The notes: generated by a model not told the origin, from the sequence alone. 64,000 bases of DNA from an uncultured Lachnospiraceae bacterium (GCA_945621435.1 CALZBR010000008.1:1-64000), one strand, 5' to 3'; shown: positions 8,385 to 18,007, counted from the stretch's first letter. Made by a program: numbers and translations.

Positions 8385-8425
8385 ATGTGGAGTTTTGGTT
8401 CTGCTTTGTGTATGAGGGTTTCGTA

Positions 8426-9793
8426 ATGGCAAAAGACATGACAAAGGATATGACAAAAGGCTCTCCGATGCGGTTGATTCTCGGATTTGCCCTGCCGCTG
8501 CTTTTTGGCTTTCTGTTTCAACAGTTCTATAATGTGGTAGATACCATTATTGTAGGCAGGTTTTTGGGTGTGGACGAGCTGGCGGGCGTGGGAGCGACCG
8601 GTTCCATCAACTTTCTGGTAATTGGGTTTTGCATGGGAGTCTGCAATGGTTTTTCTATCCCGGTGGCACATAAGTTTGGGGCGGGAGATTACAGTGGAAT
8701 GCGCAGATATGTGGCAAACTGTGCATGGCTTGGTGTTGCCTTCGCAGGCAGCTTAACTGTGATAACTACTTTATTCTGTAGAAAAATTTTATTATTGATG
8801 CATACACCCGATAATATTGTTGAGTATTCTTATCAGTATATTGTGATCATCTTTGCGGCAATTCCTTTGACATTTTTATATAATACGGTGTCCGGAGTCA
8901 TACGGGCATTGGGTGACAGCAAAACACCGGTATTTTTCCTGGTGTTGTCCTCCTTTATCAATATAGGATTGGACTTGTTTTTTATAATTCATCTGAAAAT
9001 GGGCATTTCAGGAGCTGCGTTTGCAACGGCGATTTCGCAGGGAATCGCCGGACTTGGCTGCCTCCTGTTTATGATATGGAAATTCGAAATTCTTCACATC
9101 AGGAGGGAAGAGTGGAAGCCTGACAGACATAGGATGCTTGTCTTGTGTGGAATGGGAATTCCCATGGGGCTGCAATATTCCATCACTGCGGTTGGCAGTG
9201 TTATCCTACAGAGAGCCACTAATATGCTGGGGTCAGTGGCTGTGGCATCGGTGACGGCAGCCGGCAGGATCAACAGCTTTCTGGCCACGCCTTTCGATGC
9301 GCTGGGTTCCACCATGGCAACCTATGGCGGACAGAATGTGGGCGCCGGCAAGCTGGAGAGACTGGGGCAGGGGCTGAAATCCTGTGTCCTGTTGGGAGCG
9401 GTTTATTCCGTAATTGCTTTGGTGGTGGCTGTGTTCTTCGGCAGACCTCTGGCAACCCTGTTTGTGGAGACCGGCGAGACGGAGATTATCGGCAATGTGC
9501 GGTTTTTCCTGATTTGTACTACCTCCTTTTTCTTCCCACTGGCTCTGGTAAACATTATCCGCTTTTTGATTCAGGGCATGGGCTTTCCCACCTTTGCCAT
9601 TCTGGCGGGAGTGTTTGAGATGATAGCAAGAGCACTGGCTGGTCTGGTACTGGTTCCGGCGTTTGGCTTTACCGGCTCCTGTCTGGGAAGCCCCATTGCC
9701 TGGGTGCTGGCGGATGCCTTCCTGATTCCGGCCTATTTTCATGTGAGGAAGGTGCTTGAGAAGAGGGCTGGGAATCGTGTGAGCCGGGATTGA
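8426..9793 (+). CDS. MATE family efflux transporter
   Basis: A 455-residue integral membrane protein with about 12 hydrophobic segments in two similar halves, as in the multidrug and toxin extrusion family. Family-like motifs are LLFGFLFQQFYNVVDTIIVGR near the N-terminus and PFDALGSTMATYGGQNVGAGK at the start of the second half. It probably exports cationic or hydrophobic compounds by sodium or proton antiport. I chose the ATG at 8426, with GAGGG upstream; an in-frame ATG at 8372 lies inside the terminator stem. No regulator is adjacent. Substrate unknown. Confidence 0.88.
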   Translation: MAKDMTKDMTKGSPMRLILGFALPLLFGFLFQQFYNVVDTIIVGRFLGVDELAGVGATGSINFLVIGFCMGVCNGFSIPVAHKFGAGDYSGMRRYVANCAWLGVAFAGSLTVITTLFCRKILLLMHTPDNIVEYSYQYIVIIFAAIPLTFLYNTVSGVIRALGDSKTPVFFLVLSSFINIGLDLFFIIHLKMGISGAAFATAISQGIAGLGCLLFMIWKFEILHIRREEWKPDRHRMLVLCGMGIPMGLQYSITAVGSVILQRATNMLGSVAVASVTAAGRINSFLATPFDALGSTMATYGGQNVGAGKLERLGQGLKSCVLLGAVYSVIALVVAVFFGRPLATLFVETGETEIIGNVRFFLICTTSFFFPLALVNIIRFLIQGMGFPTFAILAGVFEMIARALAGLVLVPAFGFTGSCLGSPIAWVLADAFLIPAYFHVRKVLEKRAGNRVSRD

Positions 9794-9859
9794 AAGCAAT
9801 TAGGGCACATAGAAGCAGCGAAGTCATGCAGAAAACTATGATTAAGGGAGCAGAGCGCA

Positions 9860-10411
9860 ATGGAAATATATCATGGCAGACCCGGGGATACCACGGGGCG
9901 ATTGGAAAAAGAAATACGGGTATATAATCTGCTGGAACAGCTGAAGATTCCCTATGAAAGAGTGGATCATGAACCGGCAGATACCATGGAAGCCTGCAGG
10001 GAAATAGATAAGATTCTGGCACCTGCAGTGATTTGTAAGAATCTTTTCTTGTGTAATTCGCAGCAGACAAAGTTTTATCTGTTAATGATCAGGGAAGATA
10101 AGAAGTTTAAGACAAAGGACATCTCAAAGCAGATTAACAGTGCAAGACTTTCCTTTGCACCTTCAGAGAAAATGCAGGAGTATCTTGATATTACCCCGGG
10201 GGCTGTGAGTGTCATGGGGCTGATGAACGACAAAGAAAATCAGGTGCAGCTCCTGGTGGATGAGGAAGTATTGAATTCAGAGTATTTCGGCTGTCATCCC
10301 TGTGTCAACACGACAAGCCTGCGTGTCAGGACAAGGGATGTTTTTGAAACATTTCTGCAGGCAGTGCATCATGACTATATCACGGTTCAGTTACCTGACC
10401 AGTCAGAGTAA
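9860..10411 (+). CDS. ProX-type prolyl-tRNA editing protein
   Basis: A 183-residue YbaK/EbsC-fold protein resembling stand-alone ProX (ProXp-ala) deacylases, which hydrolyse mischarged Ala-tRNA(Pro) in the cytoplasm. Family-like segments are EKEIRVYNLLEQLKIPYERVDH, AVICKNLFLCN, the GAVSVMGLMND loop and the terminal GCHPCVNTTSLRV. Length is typical. GGGAG stands upstream of the ATG. It is followed 13 bp later by an unrelated polytopic membrane protein, probably in the same transcript. The distinction from Cys-tRNA(Pro) deacylase YbaK rests on overall resemblance. Confidence 0.82.
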   Translation: MEIYHGRPGDTTGRLEKEIRVYNLLEQLKIPYERVDHEPADTMEACREIDKILAPAVICKNLFLCNSQQTKFYLLMIREDKKFKTKDISKQINSARLSFAPSEKMQEYLDITPGAVSVMGLMNDKENQVQLLVDEEVLNSEYFGCHPCVNTTSLRVRTRDVFETFLQAVHHDYITVQLPDQSE

Positions 10412-10424
10412 CCGGGGGGATTTT

Positions 10425-11804
10425 ATGAAAGAAACCAAGCGGGAAAGATATTATCTTTGGCTCTATCTGGTGGCGATAGCAGTGGTCTTTACGATATATC
10501 ATTATTTCTATGATATGACAATTGGGGATGTACCGGCATATTTCAGCAGGATTCTGACCAAAGAAAGCGGCTACCTTACTGAAAAGGATACTTTGTTTAC
10601 GGCTTTGTTCCGTTTTACAAGAGACCGCAGCATGCACTGGAGCTCCAGGTATCGGATAGAAGCAGTGTTGGTGCTGATTGCCTCCCTTCCGGTATGGGTG
10701 TGGCATATCCTGGATATCCTTGTCCTTCTGCCCGGGGCATATTCCATGGCAGAACTGACCGGCATCAGGAATCCGGGCATGAAGTACATGGGAATCTTAA
10801 CCCTGGTCATGATGTACCCGGTGAAGGATATGTGCTCTGCCGGGTGGATAGCTACTACGATGAACTACTCCTGGTGCTTGTCCTTGGGCTTGTATGCTCT
10901 GTTGATCATCAGAAGGATTCACAAGGAGGAAAAGGTGAAGCCGGTCTCTTTGCTTGCAGCGATTCCTGCTTTTATGTATGCGGTGAATCATGAGCAGATG
11001 TGTCTGATTTTTGTGATTCTGCTTGCAGGGATTGTGGGAAAAGAAATCTACGACTGGAAGAAACATGAAAAAAAGATACACAAAGCAATTCCCATCTTCC
11101 TTGGTGGCAGTCTCCTTCAGCTCGTATATATTCTGGTTTGTCCCGGAAATGCAGAGAGAAAACTTGCAGAGACCGCAGGTTTTTTTCCGGAATTTGCAGA
11201 GTACAGTCTCGTAGATAAGGCTTATCTGGGATTTGCCAGAATGATGAATGCCTTCTTTGAAGATTATAATTTTATGCTTTTGCTTCTGTTTGTATTTATG
11301 GCATGGTGCATGTTGCAAAGCGATGAGAAGACCTGGAAAAAGCTGATTTCCTGTATTCCTGCCTTATATCTCGTCTTGAGAATCGGTGTTCACAAGGTAT
11401 TCCATACGACATTTTATGGGATATTCCTGGCCTGCAATGAGACAAGGCTGTCGGAGCTGACGGCGTTTGATTATGTGAGTTTACTGATAATGCTGGGGAT
11501 GGCAGTCCTATTCTTCTGGACCTGCTGTATGCTGTTTTCAACAGAGAATAATGTGATTTTGTATCTGTTGGTTCTTCTGGCAGCGATTGCCTCTGCTTTT
11601 GTCTGCGGATTTTTACCGACAGTATTTGTATCAGGATACAGAGTCTATCTTTTCCTGTATGCAGGCTTTGTATATGTGTTGATGAAGTGGGTTAAGATTC
11701 ACGAGGAGAAAATATCAGGGTATTGGAAGCTGCCTGTGTGGGGTGCTGTGATTGCGCTGAATCTGATACTGATACTGGGGAATATCTCGGTGCTCAGGGG
11801 GTAG
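10425..11804 (+). CDS. Polytopic membrane protein, GT-C or DUF6056-like
   Basis: A 459-residue protein with about 10-12 predicted membrane segments and no enzymatic motif I can name with certainty. The early exposed loop carries HWSSRYRIE, followed by SAGWIATTMNYSWCLSLG and later VCPGNAERKLAE, an arrangement shared with the DUF6056 protein at 45288 (loop NWGGRS, then GAANYLY, then APGN). That suggests a GT-C-like glycosyl transfer or surface polymer role at the membrane. The ATG at 10425 has GGGGGGA upstream; a longer frame from 10302 overlaps the preceding gene and is rejected. A bidirectional terminator follows. Confidence 0.6.
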   Translation: MKETKRERYYLWLYLVAIAVVFTIYHYFYDMTIGDVPAYFSRILTKESGYLTEKDTLFTALFRFTRDRSMHWSSRYRIEAVLVLIASLPVWVWHILDILVLLPGAYSMAELTGIRNPGMKYMGILTLVMMYPVKDMCSAGWIATTMNYSWCLSLGLYALLIIRRIHKEEKVKPVSLLAAIPAFMYAVNHEQMCLIFVILLAGIVGKEIYDWKKHEKKIHKAIPIFLGGSLLQLVYILVCPGNAERKLAETAGFFPEFAEYSLVDKAYLGFARMMNAFFEDYNFMLLLLFVFMAWCMLQSDEKTWKKLISCIPALYLVLRIGVHKVFHTTFYGIFLACNETRLSELTAFDYVSLLIMLGMAVLFFWTCCMLFSTENNVILYLLVLLAAIASAFVCGFLPTVFVSGYRVYLFLYAGFVYVLMKWVKIHEEKISGYWKLPVWGAVIALNLILILGNISVLRG

Positions 11805-11971
11805 CGGCGGATGACCGAAGCGTTGCAGCCTTATGTACCGCTACGGCGAACTCCAGGCGAGAGTGTGTCTGCCATCAGACATATGGGGCTGAGGCGCAGG
11901 AACACAATTCCGAAGAGGGAGTTGATAAATTGGAGGAATGAGGCAGAAATCATTGCATCCGCATGAAAGGA

Positions 11972-12009
11972 AGAGGTTCCGGTCACATATTTGTGCCTGG
12001 AACCTCTTT
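11972..12009. terminator. Bidirectional intrinsic terminator
   Basis: AGAGGTTCC pairs with GGAACCTCT around an inner TCACA...TTGTG stem, followed by TT. It separates two convergent genes. The 167 bp before it, from 11805, show no gene I can support. Confidence 0.75.
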
Positions 12010-12079
12010 GTGTGCAGGGGGCGATGTTGTGCCTCTTCCTATTTCATACCCTTGTTTGGACTTCTTGCGTGGAATGGCC

Positions 12080-14128
12080 TTATTCAAATACGCTGATACG
12101 ATTCTCTTGGGGAACAAAGCATGGACCGTTTTCGTCTACAGCATAAGTCTCATAGAATTCATCAAAATGTCCCAGGATGTAATTAACCCTTTCCCTGGAG
12201 GGCATATGAGAGTCGTTCTCTGCTACGTAGCTGTCATAGTCATTGGTGATTACAGCCGCCAGATGACTTGCGAATGATTCAAATACAGGAGCCATATCGG
12301 TTTCTCCCTTGCTCTTCCAGTAGTGAAGCATGGCCTTAATAGAAAACAAATCACAGAAGGTCTCGATGCTTACCTGCTCGCCGTGAATGGTATTTCCAAA
12401 CTGAGTTTTCCTGCCGTCTACGGAAGCAGCGATTTTCATCATCATGGCATCATAGAGAGTCTGCTGTTCATCAGAGAAGAAGTTTGTCTCCGATCCGTCT
12501 GACAACACAGTGACACGCTGCGGATCCAGAGCATGGGCTAACTCATGAGCCAACATTTCAAACCGGAAGAGTTCCATATTGGGATGATCCCCCTCTGATG
12601 CAAAGAGTACCAAAGGATTTCCTACGAAGACTACATTCTCTGTGTCATATGTTGCATTGGCCTGGAAGAGATCCATGTATATTTCCGTGTGATCTTGCCC
12701 TTCCTCCAGATACCTTTTTTCATAGGCCTTCATTGCCTTTAAAAAGAGAAGATAAGAATCCACCGCATTGTCCCCAAGCCCGAACTCGGAGAGAGAAGGA
12801 TAAGTCAGGTGCTCGCCCAAAGATAAAGTAGCCTTCATAACCTTTACGGTAAGCATCCCCCTTGCCCTGGTGTCCAACCAGGTGCTTTCCTTGATCACAG
12901 CCGCCATATGCTCTTTCACCTGTTCAAAGGATTCTTCCCACTGTTTTCTGATTTCTGCTGAAATGTATTTCGAGACATAGGCATGCTCTAAAATACCATA
13001 TCCTTTGCTGACAATCGAGTTTTTTACAATTGATTCATAGTCCTCACGAGTCCAGGGGGCATTCCCCATCGTCTCTTTATCATACTTCAGAGACATAAAT
13101 TCCCATGACAACTGCTTATTTGTATAGGGATAGAGCTTGATGAAAATGCTTACGGAGTAGTAGTCCTTTGCTTTTTCAAGGTTCTCCGCTGAGAACAATT
13201 CCTCCAATAGATCCGGATAGGAAGACCAGATAAAATCTTCACATTTCTCATTCTTAAACTGTGGAGTGTAGGTATAGCCTGTTGCCTGCTGGATATCGAA
13301 AATGTGCTCCAACAGTTCGTCTGAAATCTGGTCATCTCTGGAAATGTATACTGACTCGTCTTCGGTATCCCAGAAGGCTGTGAGCTTTTTATCCACCCAG
13401 AGGGTGTTGGTAGTCATTCGTTTCGCCTGGTTCTCTGAATATCCCAGTTTACAAAGGATTGTTGTCAGATTTTCTGTCACATTTTCCAACTGATCCGGAG
13501 ACCAATAGGCATATTGTTGGTCGAGAGACGGATTCAAATCAAAACAATAGCTGCCATCTGTCATACGGACGTAATTCCATTCCATATATGGATTCAAAAG
13601 AGAAAGATCGTCATCCTTCATCAGTTCATACAGTTCTTCCGAATTTTTCGCAGCCTGTACACGATCCATCAGTTCGCGTATCTGTGCAATTTCTTTTGTG
13701 TCATCGTAACCTGCCTGAACCCACTGCTCGAACCAGGTTTGTAAGAAAAGAAGATCAAAATTATCTTCTGTTTCTTTGTCCTTCAGAAGCATCATAACGC
13801 GCTCGTCTACTTTCGGTTCCGCTGAGTGGCTTTTTAGGATACTTTCTTCGTTACAAGGCGAATTCTGCGCAATCCATTCCGCATTGACATAATCATAAAA
13901 GTCGCTTATTTGAATCCGAACCGGTTGAGCAGGGTTCTCTGACTCTGAGTCCTCGCCGGGCTTGCTCTCTGTGGCGGAAGCGCCGGCGGCTGCCTGATTG
14001 GAAGCGTTGGAGCTGATACTTTGAGCGTATTCCGTATCCGATACGGAATTACCGTTGCTACTGCAACCTGATAAGAGAAGACATAAAGATAAAGCTACCA
14101 ATTCAATTCCCACAGTCTTTCGTTTCAT
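12080..14128 (-). CDS. M13 (neprilysin-like) metallopeptidase lipoprotein
   Basis: A 682-residue exported zinc endopeptidase. The N-terminus has a lipoprotein signal ending LLLSGC, so it should be anchored to the outer face of the membrane. The zinc site is HELAHALD near residue 525, matching the family HExxH, and ETFCD about 60 residues later supplies the third ligand in the place of the family ENxxD motif. DFYDYVNAEWI near the start is typical of M13 enzymes. A Ser/Glu/Pro-rich linker follows the lipobox. The ATG at 14128 has GAAAGGA 7 nt upstream. It probably trims extracellular peptides. Confidence 0.9.
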   Translation of the reverse strand: MKRKTVGIELVALSLCLLLSGCSSNGNSVSDTEYAQSISSNASNQAAAGASATESKPGEDSESENPAQPVRIQISDFYDYVNAEWIAQNSPCNEESILKSHSAEPKVDERVMMLLKDKETEDNFDLLFLQTWFEQWVQAGYDDTKEIAQIRELMDRVQAAKNSEELYELMKDDDLSLLNPYMEWNYVRMTDGSYCFDLNPSLDQQYAYWSPDQLENVTENLTTILCKLGYSENQAKRMTTNTLWVDKKLTAFWDTEDESVYISRDDQISDELLEHIFDIQQATGYTYTPQFKNEKCEDFIWSSYPDLLEELFSAENLEKAKDYYSVSIFIKLYPYTNKQLSWEFMSLKYDKETMGNAPWTREDYESIVKNSIVSKGYGILEHAYVSKYISAEIRKQWEESFEQVKEHMAAVIKESTWLDTRARGMLTVKVMKATLSLGEHLTYPSLSEFGLGDNAVDSYLLFLKAMKAYEKRYLEEGQDHTEIYMDLFQANATYDTENVVFVGNPLVLFASEGDHPNMELFRFEMLAHELAHALDPQRVTVLSDGSETNFFSDEQQTLYDAMMMKIAASVDGRKTQFGNTIHGEQVSIETFCDLFSIKAMLHYWKSKGETDMAPVFESFASHLAAVITNDYDSYVAENDSHMPSRERVNYILGHFDEFYETYAVDENGPCFVPQENRISVFE

Positions 14129-14163
14129 GTCATTATCCTTTCTCAAACAGACTTTACTTACTC

Positions 14164-14192
14164 ATTATGGGCTGTATTACGGAACGTGTCAA
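14164..14192 (-). promoter_or_regulatory. Promoter for the M13 peptidase gene
   Basis: Minus strand TTGACA, 17-bp spacer, CATAAT, about 35 nt before the start codon. Confidence 0.65.
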
Positions 14193-14207
14193 GGGAAATA
14201 TAGATGA

Positions 14208-14330
14208 TATTTCGAGACTGAATTCAAGACTAAATTGATAAATGAAAATGGGGAGTGGATTTTGCAGTATCAGCCCGAGGAAGAGGCTGGCTTGGATATC
14301 GATTTTGATTTTAATAAGATTAAGTGGTAG
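14208..14330 (+). pseudogene. Possible C-terminal remnant of a lost gene
   Basis: A 40-codon frame with no start, closed upstream by TGA at 14205 and ending at TAG 14328. It reads NENGEWILQYQPEEEAGLD and then DIDFDFNKIKW, which looks like the acidic tail of a real protein rather than random translation. I do not recognise the family. It lies in the 363-bp gap between the M13 peptidase and the polyphosphate kinase genes, which otherwise holds two promoters. Confidence 0.35.
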
Positions 14331-14416
14331 AGCACGAAGGAAGAGTTTACATTTTTCCACAAAAAACAGGATTGACTCCACGTGTTTTGCAAAAGGCTAA
14401 TATTATGCCCAGCACC

Positions 14417-14445
14417 TTGCGATGTATGAACCGAACGTGTATAAT
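14417..14445 (+). promoter_or_regulatory. Promoter for the PPK2 gene
   Basis: TTGCGA, 17-bp spacer, TATAAT, about 40 nt before the chosen start. Confidence 0.6.
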
Positions 14446-14491
14446 CATGATAGGAGCTATCAATCGATTTGCAAAAAAGGGGGTACCTGTC

Positions 14492-15964
14492 ATGAAGAAA
14501 GATGTCGGAACACGTTATACGAAGGAAGAGAGCAACGCATTGCGCAGTGCTCTGGCGGGGAGACAGCTGGTGATTAAGGAGCAGAAGCTTCCTGTGATTG
14601 TTATGGTAGAAGGATGGAGTGCATCAGGAAAGGGCAGTGCTATTTCCAGTACGATTCGGCTGATGGATCCCAGGTTTTTTAAAGTGTACAATATGGACAA
14701 GATCACAGAGGAAGAGTGGAGAAGACCTTTTCTGTATCGCTACGCGGTGAGAATGCCGGGGCAGGGACAGGTTGCTTTTTTTGACGGCAGCTACCTGGAT
14801 GAGGCGGTAAAGGATCATCTGGCGGGGTTGACCGACAAGAAGGAATATGAAAATACGCTTGCAAGTATCCGCGATTTTGAACGCAGCATGACCGATAACG
14901 GTTACTTAATCATCAAGGTGTTCCTGAACGTAGACAGGAAGACGCAGAAGAAACGCCTCAAGACCCTGCAGGAGAGTAAGAATACCGCATGGCGCGTTGT
15001 GGATGAGGATTTGTGGCAGAACGAAGAGTATGACCTCTTTGCGCGGACCTATGAGACTGCCAGGGAAGCTACGGAGACACCTGACTGTCCATGGCATGTC
15101 ATCGAGGTTAGCAATGAGAAGGATGTGGAGGGAGACCTGCTTTCCATCATCACACATGCAATAGACAGCCGACTGGCAGAGATAGCGGAAAAGGGCAGAG
15201 ACCGGAAGCTGGTTAAGAATCCTTTTGCGTTGAAAAAAATAAAGCCGCTGGCCAAGATGAAACTGGAGGATAAGACGATCCCTGAGGAGGAATATCGTAA
15301 GGAGCTGGAGCGGCTGCAGAAGAAGCTGTCCAAGCTGCATTATAAGTTGTATCGAAAGAAAATCCCCATGATCATTGCTTACGAGGGATGGGATGCCGCC
15401 GGTAAGGGAGGGAATATTAAGCGCGTGGTTTCTGCGCTGGATTGCAGGGGCTATGAGGTATTTCCCATTGCCAGCCCCAGCGTCGAGGAAAAGAGCAGAC
15501 ACTTCCTGTGGCGCTTCTATAATCGCTTGCCCAAGACCGGGCATATTGCCATTTTTGACCGTACCTGGTACGGACGTGTGATGGTGGAGCGTCTGGAAGG
15601 CTATTGTACCGAGAATGACTGGCAGAGAGCCTACAATGAAATCAATGAGTTTGAGCGGGATCTGACGGATTGGGGAGCAATTCTTGTGAAATTCTGGGTG
15701 CAGATTGATAAGGATACCCAGCTGGAACGCTTTACAGAACGGCAGAACACACCGGAGAAGCAGTGGAAGATTACGGATGAGGACTGGAGAAACCGGGAAA
15801 AGTGGGATCTCTATGAGAATGCAATCAATGAGATGCTGCAGAAGACCAATACGGAGTTTGCACCCTGGACCATTTTGGAATCCAATGATAAGCATTATGC
15901 CAGAATCAAGGCATTGAAGGTGATCATTGATGCCATTGAGGCGAAACTGGATGAGAAGAAGTAA
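14492..15964 (+). CDS. pap: Polyphosphate:AMP phosphotransferase, two-domain PPK2
   Basis: A 490-residue cytoplasmic enzyme with two PPK2 domains in tandem, the layout of class II polyphosphate:AMP phosphotransferases that make ADP from AMP and polyphosphate. The N-terminal domain has Walker A EGWSASGKGS (residues 40-49), but its Walker B region reads FFDGSYLDEA. The C-terminal domain has EGWDAAGKGG near residue 300 and an intact FDRTWYGRVMVERLEG, so it is the likely catalytic half. A charged linker joins them. The ATG at 14492 has AGGGGG upstream; the frame extends 56 codons further without homology. A monocistronic unit with its own promoter and terminator. Confidence 0.88.
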   Translation: MKKDVGTRYTKEESNALRSALAGRQLVIKEQKLPVIVMVEGWSASGKGSAISSTIRLMDPRFFKVYNMDKITEEEWRRPFLYRYAVRMPGQGQVAFFDGSYLDEAVKDHLAGLTDKKEYENTLASIRDFERSMTDNGYLIIKVFLNVDRKTQKKRLKTLQESKNTAWRVVDEDLWQNEEYDLFARTYETAREATETPDCPWHVIEVSNEKDVEGDLLSIITHAIDSRLAEIAEKGRDRKLVKNPFALKKIKPLAKMKLEDKTIPEEEYRKELERLQKKLSKLHYKLYRKKIPMIIAYEGWDAAGKGGNIKRVVSALDCRGYEVFPIASPSVEEKSRHFLWRFYNRLPKTGHIAIFDRTWYGRVMVERLEGYCTENDWQRAYNEINEFERDLTDWGAILVKFWVQIDKDTQLERFTERQNTPEKQWKITDEDWRNREKWDLYENAINEMLQKTNTEFAPWTILESNDKHYARIKALKVIIDAIEAKLDEKK

Positions 15965-16014
15965 GGGTATGACCGGTCATTAAGGGGTGGTCAGCAAATT
16001 GGAAGTCAGGAAAT

Positions 16015-16063
16015 AAAAATCGCTGCGCGACGGCCATTAGAGGCTGTTGTGGCAGCGATTTTT
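16015..16063. terminator. Bidirectional intrinsic terminator
   Basis: AAAAATCGCTGC pairs with GCAGCGATTTTT, with an inner ACGGCC/GGCTGT stem. It serves convergent PPK2 and GH2 genes. Confidence 0.85.
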
Positions 16064-16106
16064 GTATGTAGACGCGAGGACTGTTTACAGCGTCAGGGGT
16101 GTTCGG

Positions 16107-17960
16107 TCAGGAATTCTGCTCTGTATTCTTAATTTTGATGGTACGACGATCGTAGGTGACCAGACCGTTAACTTCCGTCTCTACATCCGAAAGCTGGGTA
16201 TATACTGCAGCACTTAAGCCTGCTTCTGCCAGTGCGGGAAGCTGGGACATAAGCTTTTGATAGGCTGCATTCAGGTCCTCCGTACCGGTATATTTCTGGT
16301 AGCCGAAACCCTGTTCCGTAACGGAGTGCTCTTTGATATGATACCCCAGACCTCCGTATTCCGAGATAACAAAGGCTCTGTTTTTATCCAACTTAACCTT
16401 GAGAGGACGGAAATAATTGTGGACGCTTCGGAAGTCGCCTCCCTTCTGGTCAAACCATCCGCTGGCATGGTCGACAGGGCGGGTGGGGTCCAGTTCCTTG
16501 ACACGTTCGGTAATACGCAGAGAGTCAAACTGTCCCCAGCCCTCATTGAAAAGGGTCCATACGGCAATGGAGGGAACGCTGTACAGATGGGAAACAGTAT
16601 CCAGACACTCCTGTTCCCAGGCGGCTCTGCCTTCGGCGTCCTCTCTTGCAAGAAGCTTATATTGCGAATCCTTCATCTGACCTGTCAGCTTGGGAAGCGC
16701 GGTGGGAAGATAAGTAACAAAAGAGGTGTTGTAAGCCGTGCCTCCGTTTACCATATCCTGCCACACGATCATTCCCAGACGGTCGCAGTGATAATACCAT
16801 CTGAGCGGTTCAAGCTTAATATGCTTTCGCAACATCCGGAAGCCCAGTTTTCTGGCAAGACCAATATCGTAGATCATGGCTTCATCACAGGGGGCTGTCA
16901 TCAGACCGTCTGACCAGTATCCCTGGTCCAGGAGACCATTGAGAAAATAGGGTTTATGATTGAGACAAAAGCGTAGAATACCTTTTCCGTCCGGTTCTAC
17001 CGTGAAGGAGCGGAGGGCAAAATAGCCGTGTATTTTGTCGTTGTCCGCCAATAGAGTGAAGTTATACAGGTATGGTGCCTCAGGGGTCCAAAGGGCAATA
17101 AATTCTTCGGGTAGGATCAATCTGATAACATTGGGATGTTCAAAGTCTCTTTGTACCGATACCCCTACGAGAGCCATGGTGCGATGTCCGGGGAGGCTGT
17201 CCGGGGGTAGACTGCCTGACTCCGTGTAGGTGGCAAGGTAGTTCGCAGCACGATACACGATACAGGAGATGGAAGAAAACTCCTTTGGAGAGCACAATTC
17301 TATGGTTACCATGCGATTGTCGGGATCCGGTGTTATTTTTAAATTCTCAATATAGTTGGCAGGTACCCATTCGTACCAGACGGTCTGCCAGATACCGCTT
17401 TGGGCGGTGTAAAAAATACCGCTGTTCTCCAGCGCCTGCTTGCCTCTGCTGTGCCAGGAGGTATCGCTGACATCCCTGACTCTTACCTGCAGCAGACAGG
17501 AGACCTCTGATACAAATTCAGTGATTTCCACATGAAAAGGCAGATAACCGCCTGTGTGGGAGAGGACTTCGGACTGATTGCAAAAAACAGTAGCCTGTTG
17601 GTCTACTGCACCGAAGTGAAGAATGCAACGCATCCCCTTTTCCTTCCGGGCAAGATCTTCGTTTGAAAAATGTAGGGAGGTCTCGTACCACAGGTATTCC
17701 TCGGGCAGCAGCTGACGGTTTACTCCGGAGAGCAGAGCTTCCGGAGAGAAGGGCACCAGTATTTTTTGCTTTTCAGGGGCGGTTTTGGAAGAGCCTGTAA
17801 CGGGTTCGAACCAGCAATCCCAGTAACCGTTTAATATGCGATAATTATCCCGCTCCATCTGGGGTCTGGGATACTCTGTCAAAACTTCTCCGGCGCCGGA
17901 ATTCACAATGTTTTCTCCCCAGGGGCTGTACAGGGGCTTCAAGGCAGCCTTTGTCTTCAT
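16107..17960 (-). CDS. Glycoside hydrolase family 2 protein
   Basis: A 617-residue GH2 enzyme with the usual order: N-terminal sugar-binding jelly roll (PRPQMERDNYRILNGYWD, YLWYETSLHF), an immunoglobulin-like domain and a TIM barrel. The acid/base Glu is in WTLFNEGWGQFD near residue 472 and the nucleophile Glu in FVISEYGGLGYH near 532. No signal peptide is seen, so it should act in the cytoplasm on imported oligosaccharides. GH2 covers beta-galactosidase, beta-glucuronidase, beta-mannosidase and others; I cannot assign the sugar. GGAGG precedes the ATG. It is divergent from the GH51 gene, suggesting joint use on plant polysaccharide. Confidence 0.86.
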   Translation of the reverse strand: MKTKAALKPLYSPWGENIVNSGAGEVLTEYPRPQMERDNYRILNGYWDCWFEPVTGSSKTAPEKQKILVPFSPEALLSGVNRQLLPEEYLWYETSLHFSNEDLARKEKGMRCILHFGAVDQQATVFCNQSEVLSHTGGYLPFHVEITEFVSEVSCLLQVRVRDVSDTSWHSRGKQALENSGIFYTAQSGIWQTVWYEWVPANYIENLKITPDPDNRMVTIELCSPKEFSSISCIVYRAANYLATYTESGSLPPDSLPGHRTMALVGVSVQRDFEHPNVIRLILPEEFIALWTPEAPYLYNFTLLADNDKIHGYFALRSFTVEPDGKGILRFCLNHKPYFLNGLLDQGYWSDGLMTAPCDEAMIYDIGLARKLGFRMLRKHIKLEPLRWYYHCDRLGMIVWQDMVNGGTAYNTSFVTYLPTALPKLTGQMKDSQYKLLAREDAEGRAAWEQECLDTVSHLYSVPSIAVWTLFNEGWGQFDSLRITERVKELDPTRPVDHASGWFDQKGGDFRSVHNYFRPLKVKLDKNRAFVISEYGGLGYHIKEHSVTEQGFGYQKYTGTEDLNAAYQKLMSQLPALAEAGLSAAVYTQLSDVETEVNGLVTYDRRTIKIKNTEQNS

Positions 17961-17998
17961 GGATTTCTACCTCCGCGGTAAAAAGTAAATACAAGATA

Positions 17999-18007
17999 AG
18001 TATAACA
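17999..18007 (-). promoter_or_regulatory. Possible extended -10 promoter for the GH2 gene
   Basis: Minus strand TGTTATACT, about 38 nt before the GH2 start. No convincing -35 box. Confidence 0.35.

Noticed and set aside
8372-8425. Upstream ATG for the MATE gene
   Set aside because: It lies inside the right arm of the terminator hairpin and lacks a ribosome site; 8426 is better.
6854-8671. A 605-codon open frame antisense to the isomerase gene
   Set aside because: The sense gene has extreme codon bias that avoids codons giving antisense stops; the antisense translation is Cys- and Leu-rich with no domain.
11805-11971. A gene between the polytopic membrane protein and the M13 peptidase
   Set aside because: Frames here are short, lack ribosome sites and read as low-quality protein.
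14167-14238. A 23-codon frame MGCITERV... in the M13-PPK2 gap
   Set aside because: Its ATG lies within the -10 box of the opposite-strand promoter and there is no ribosome site.
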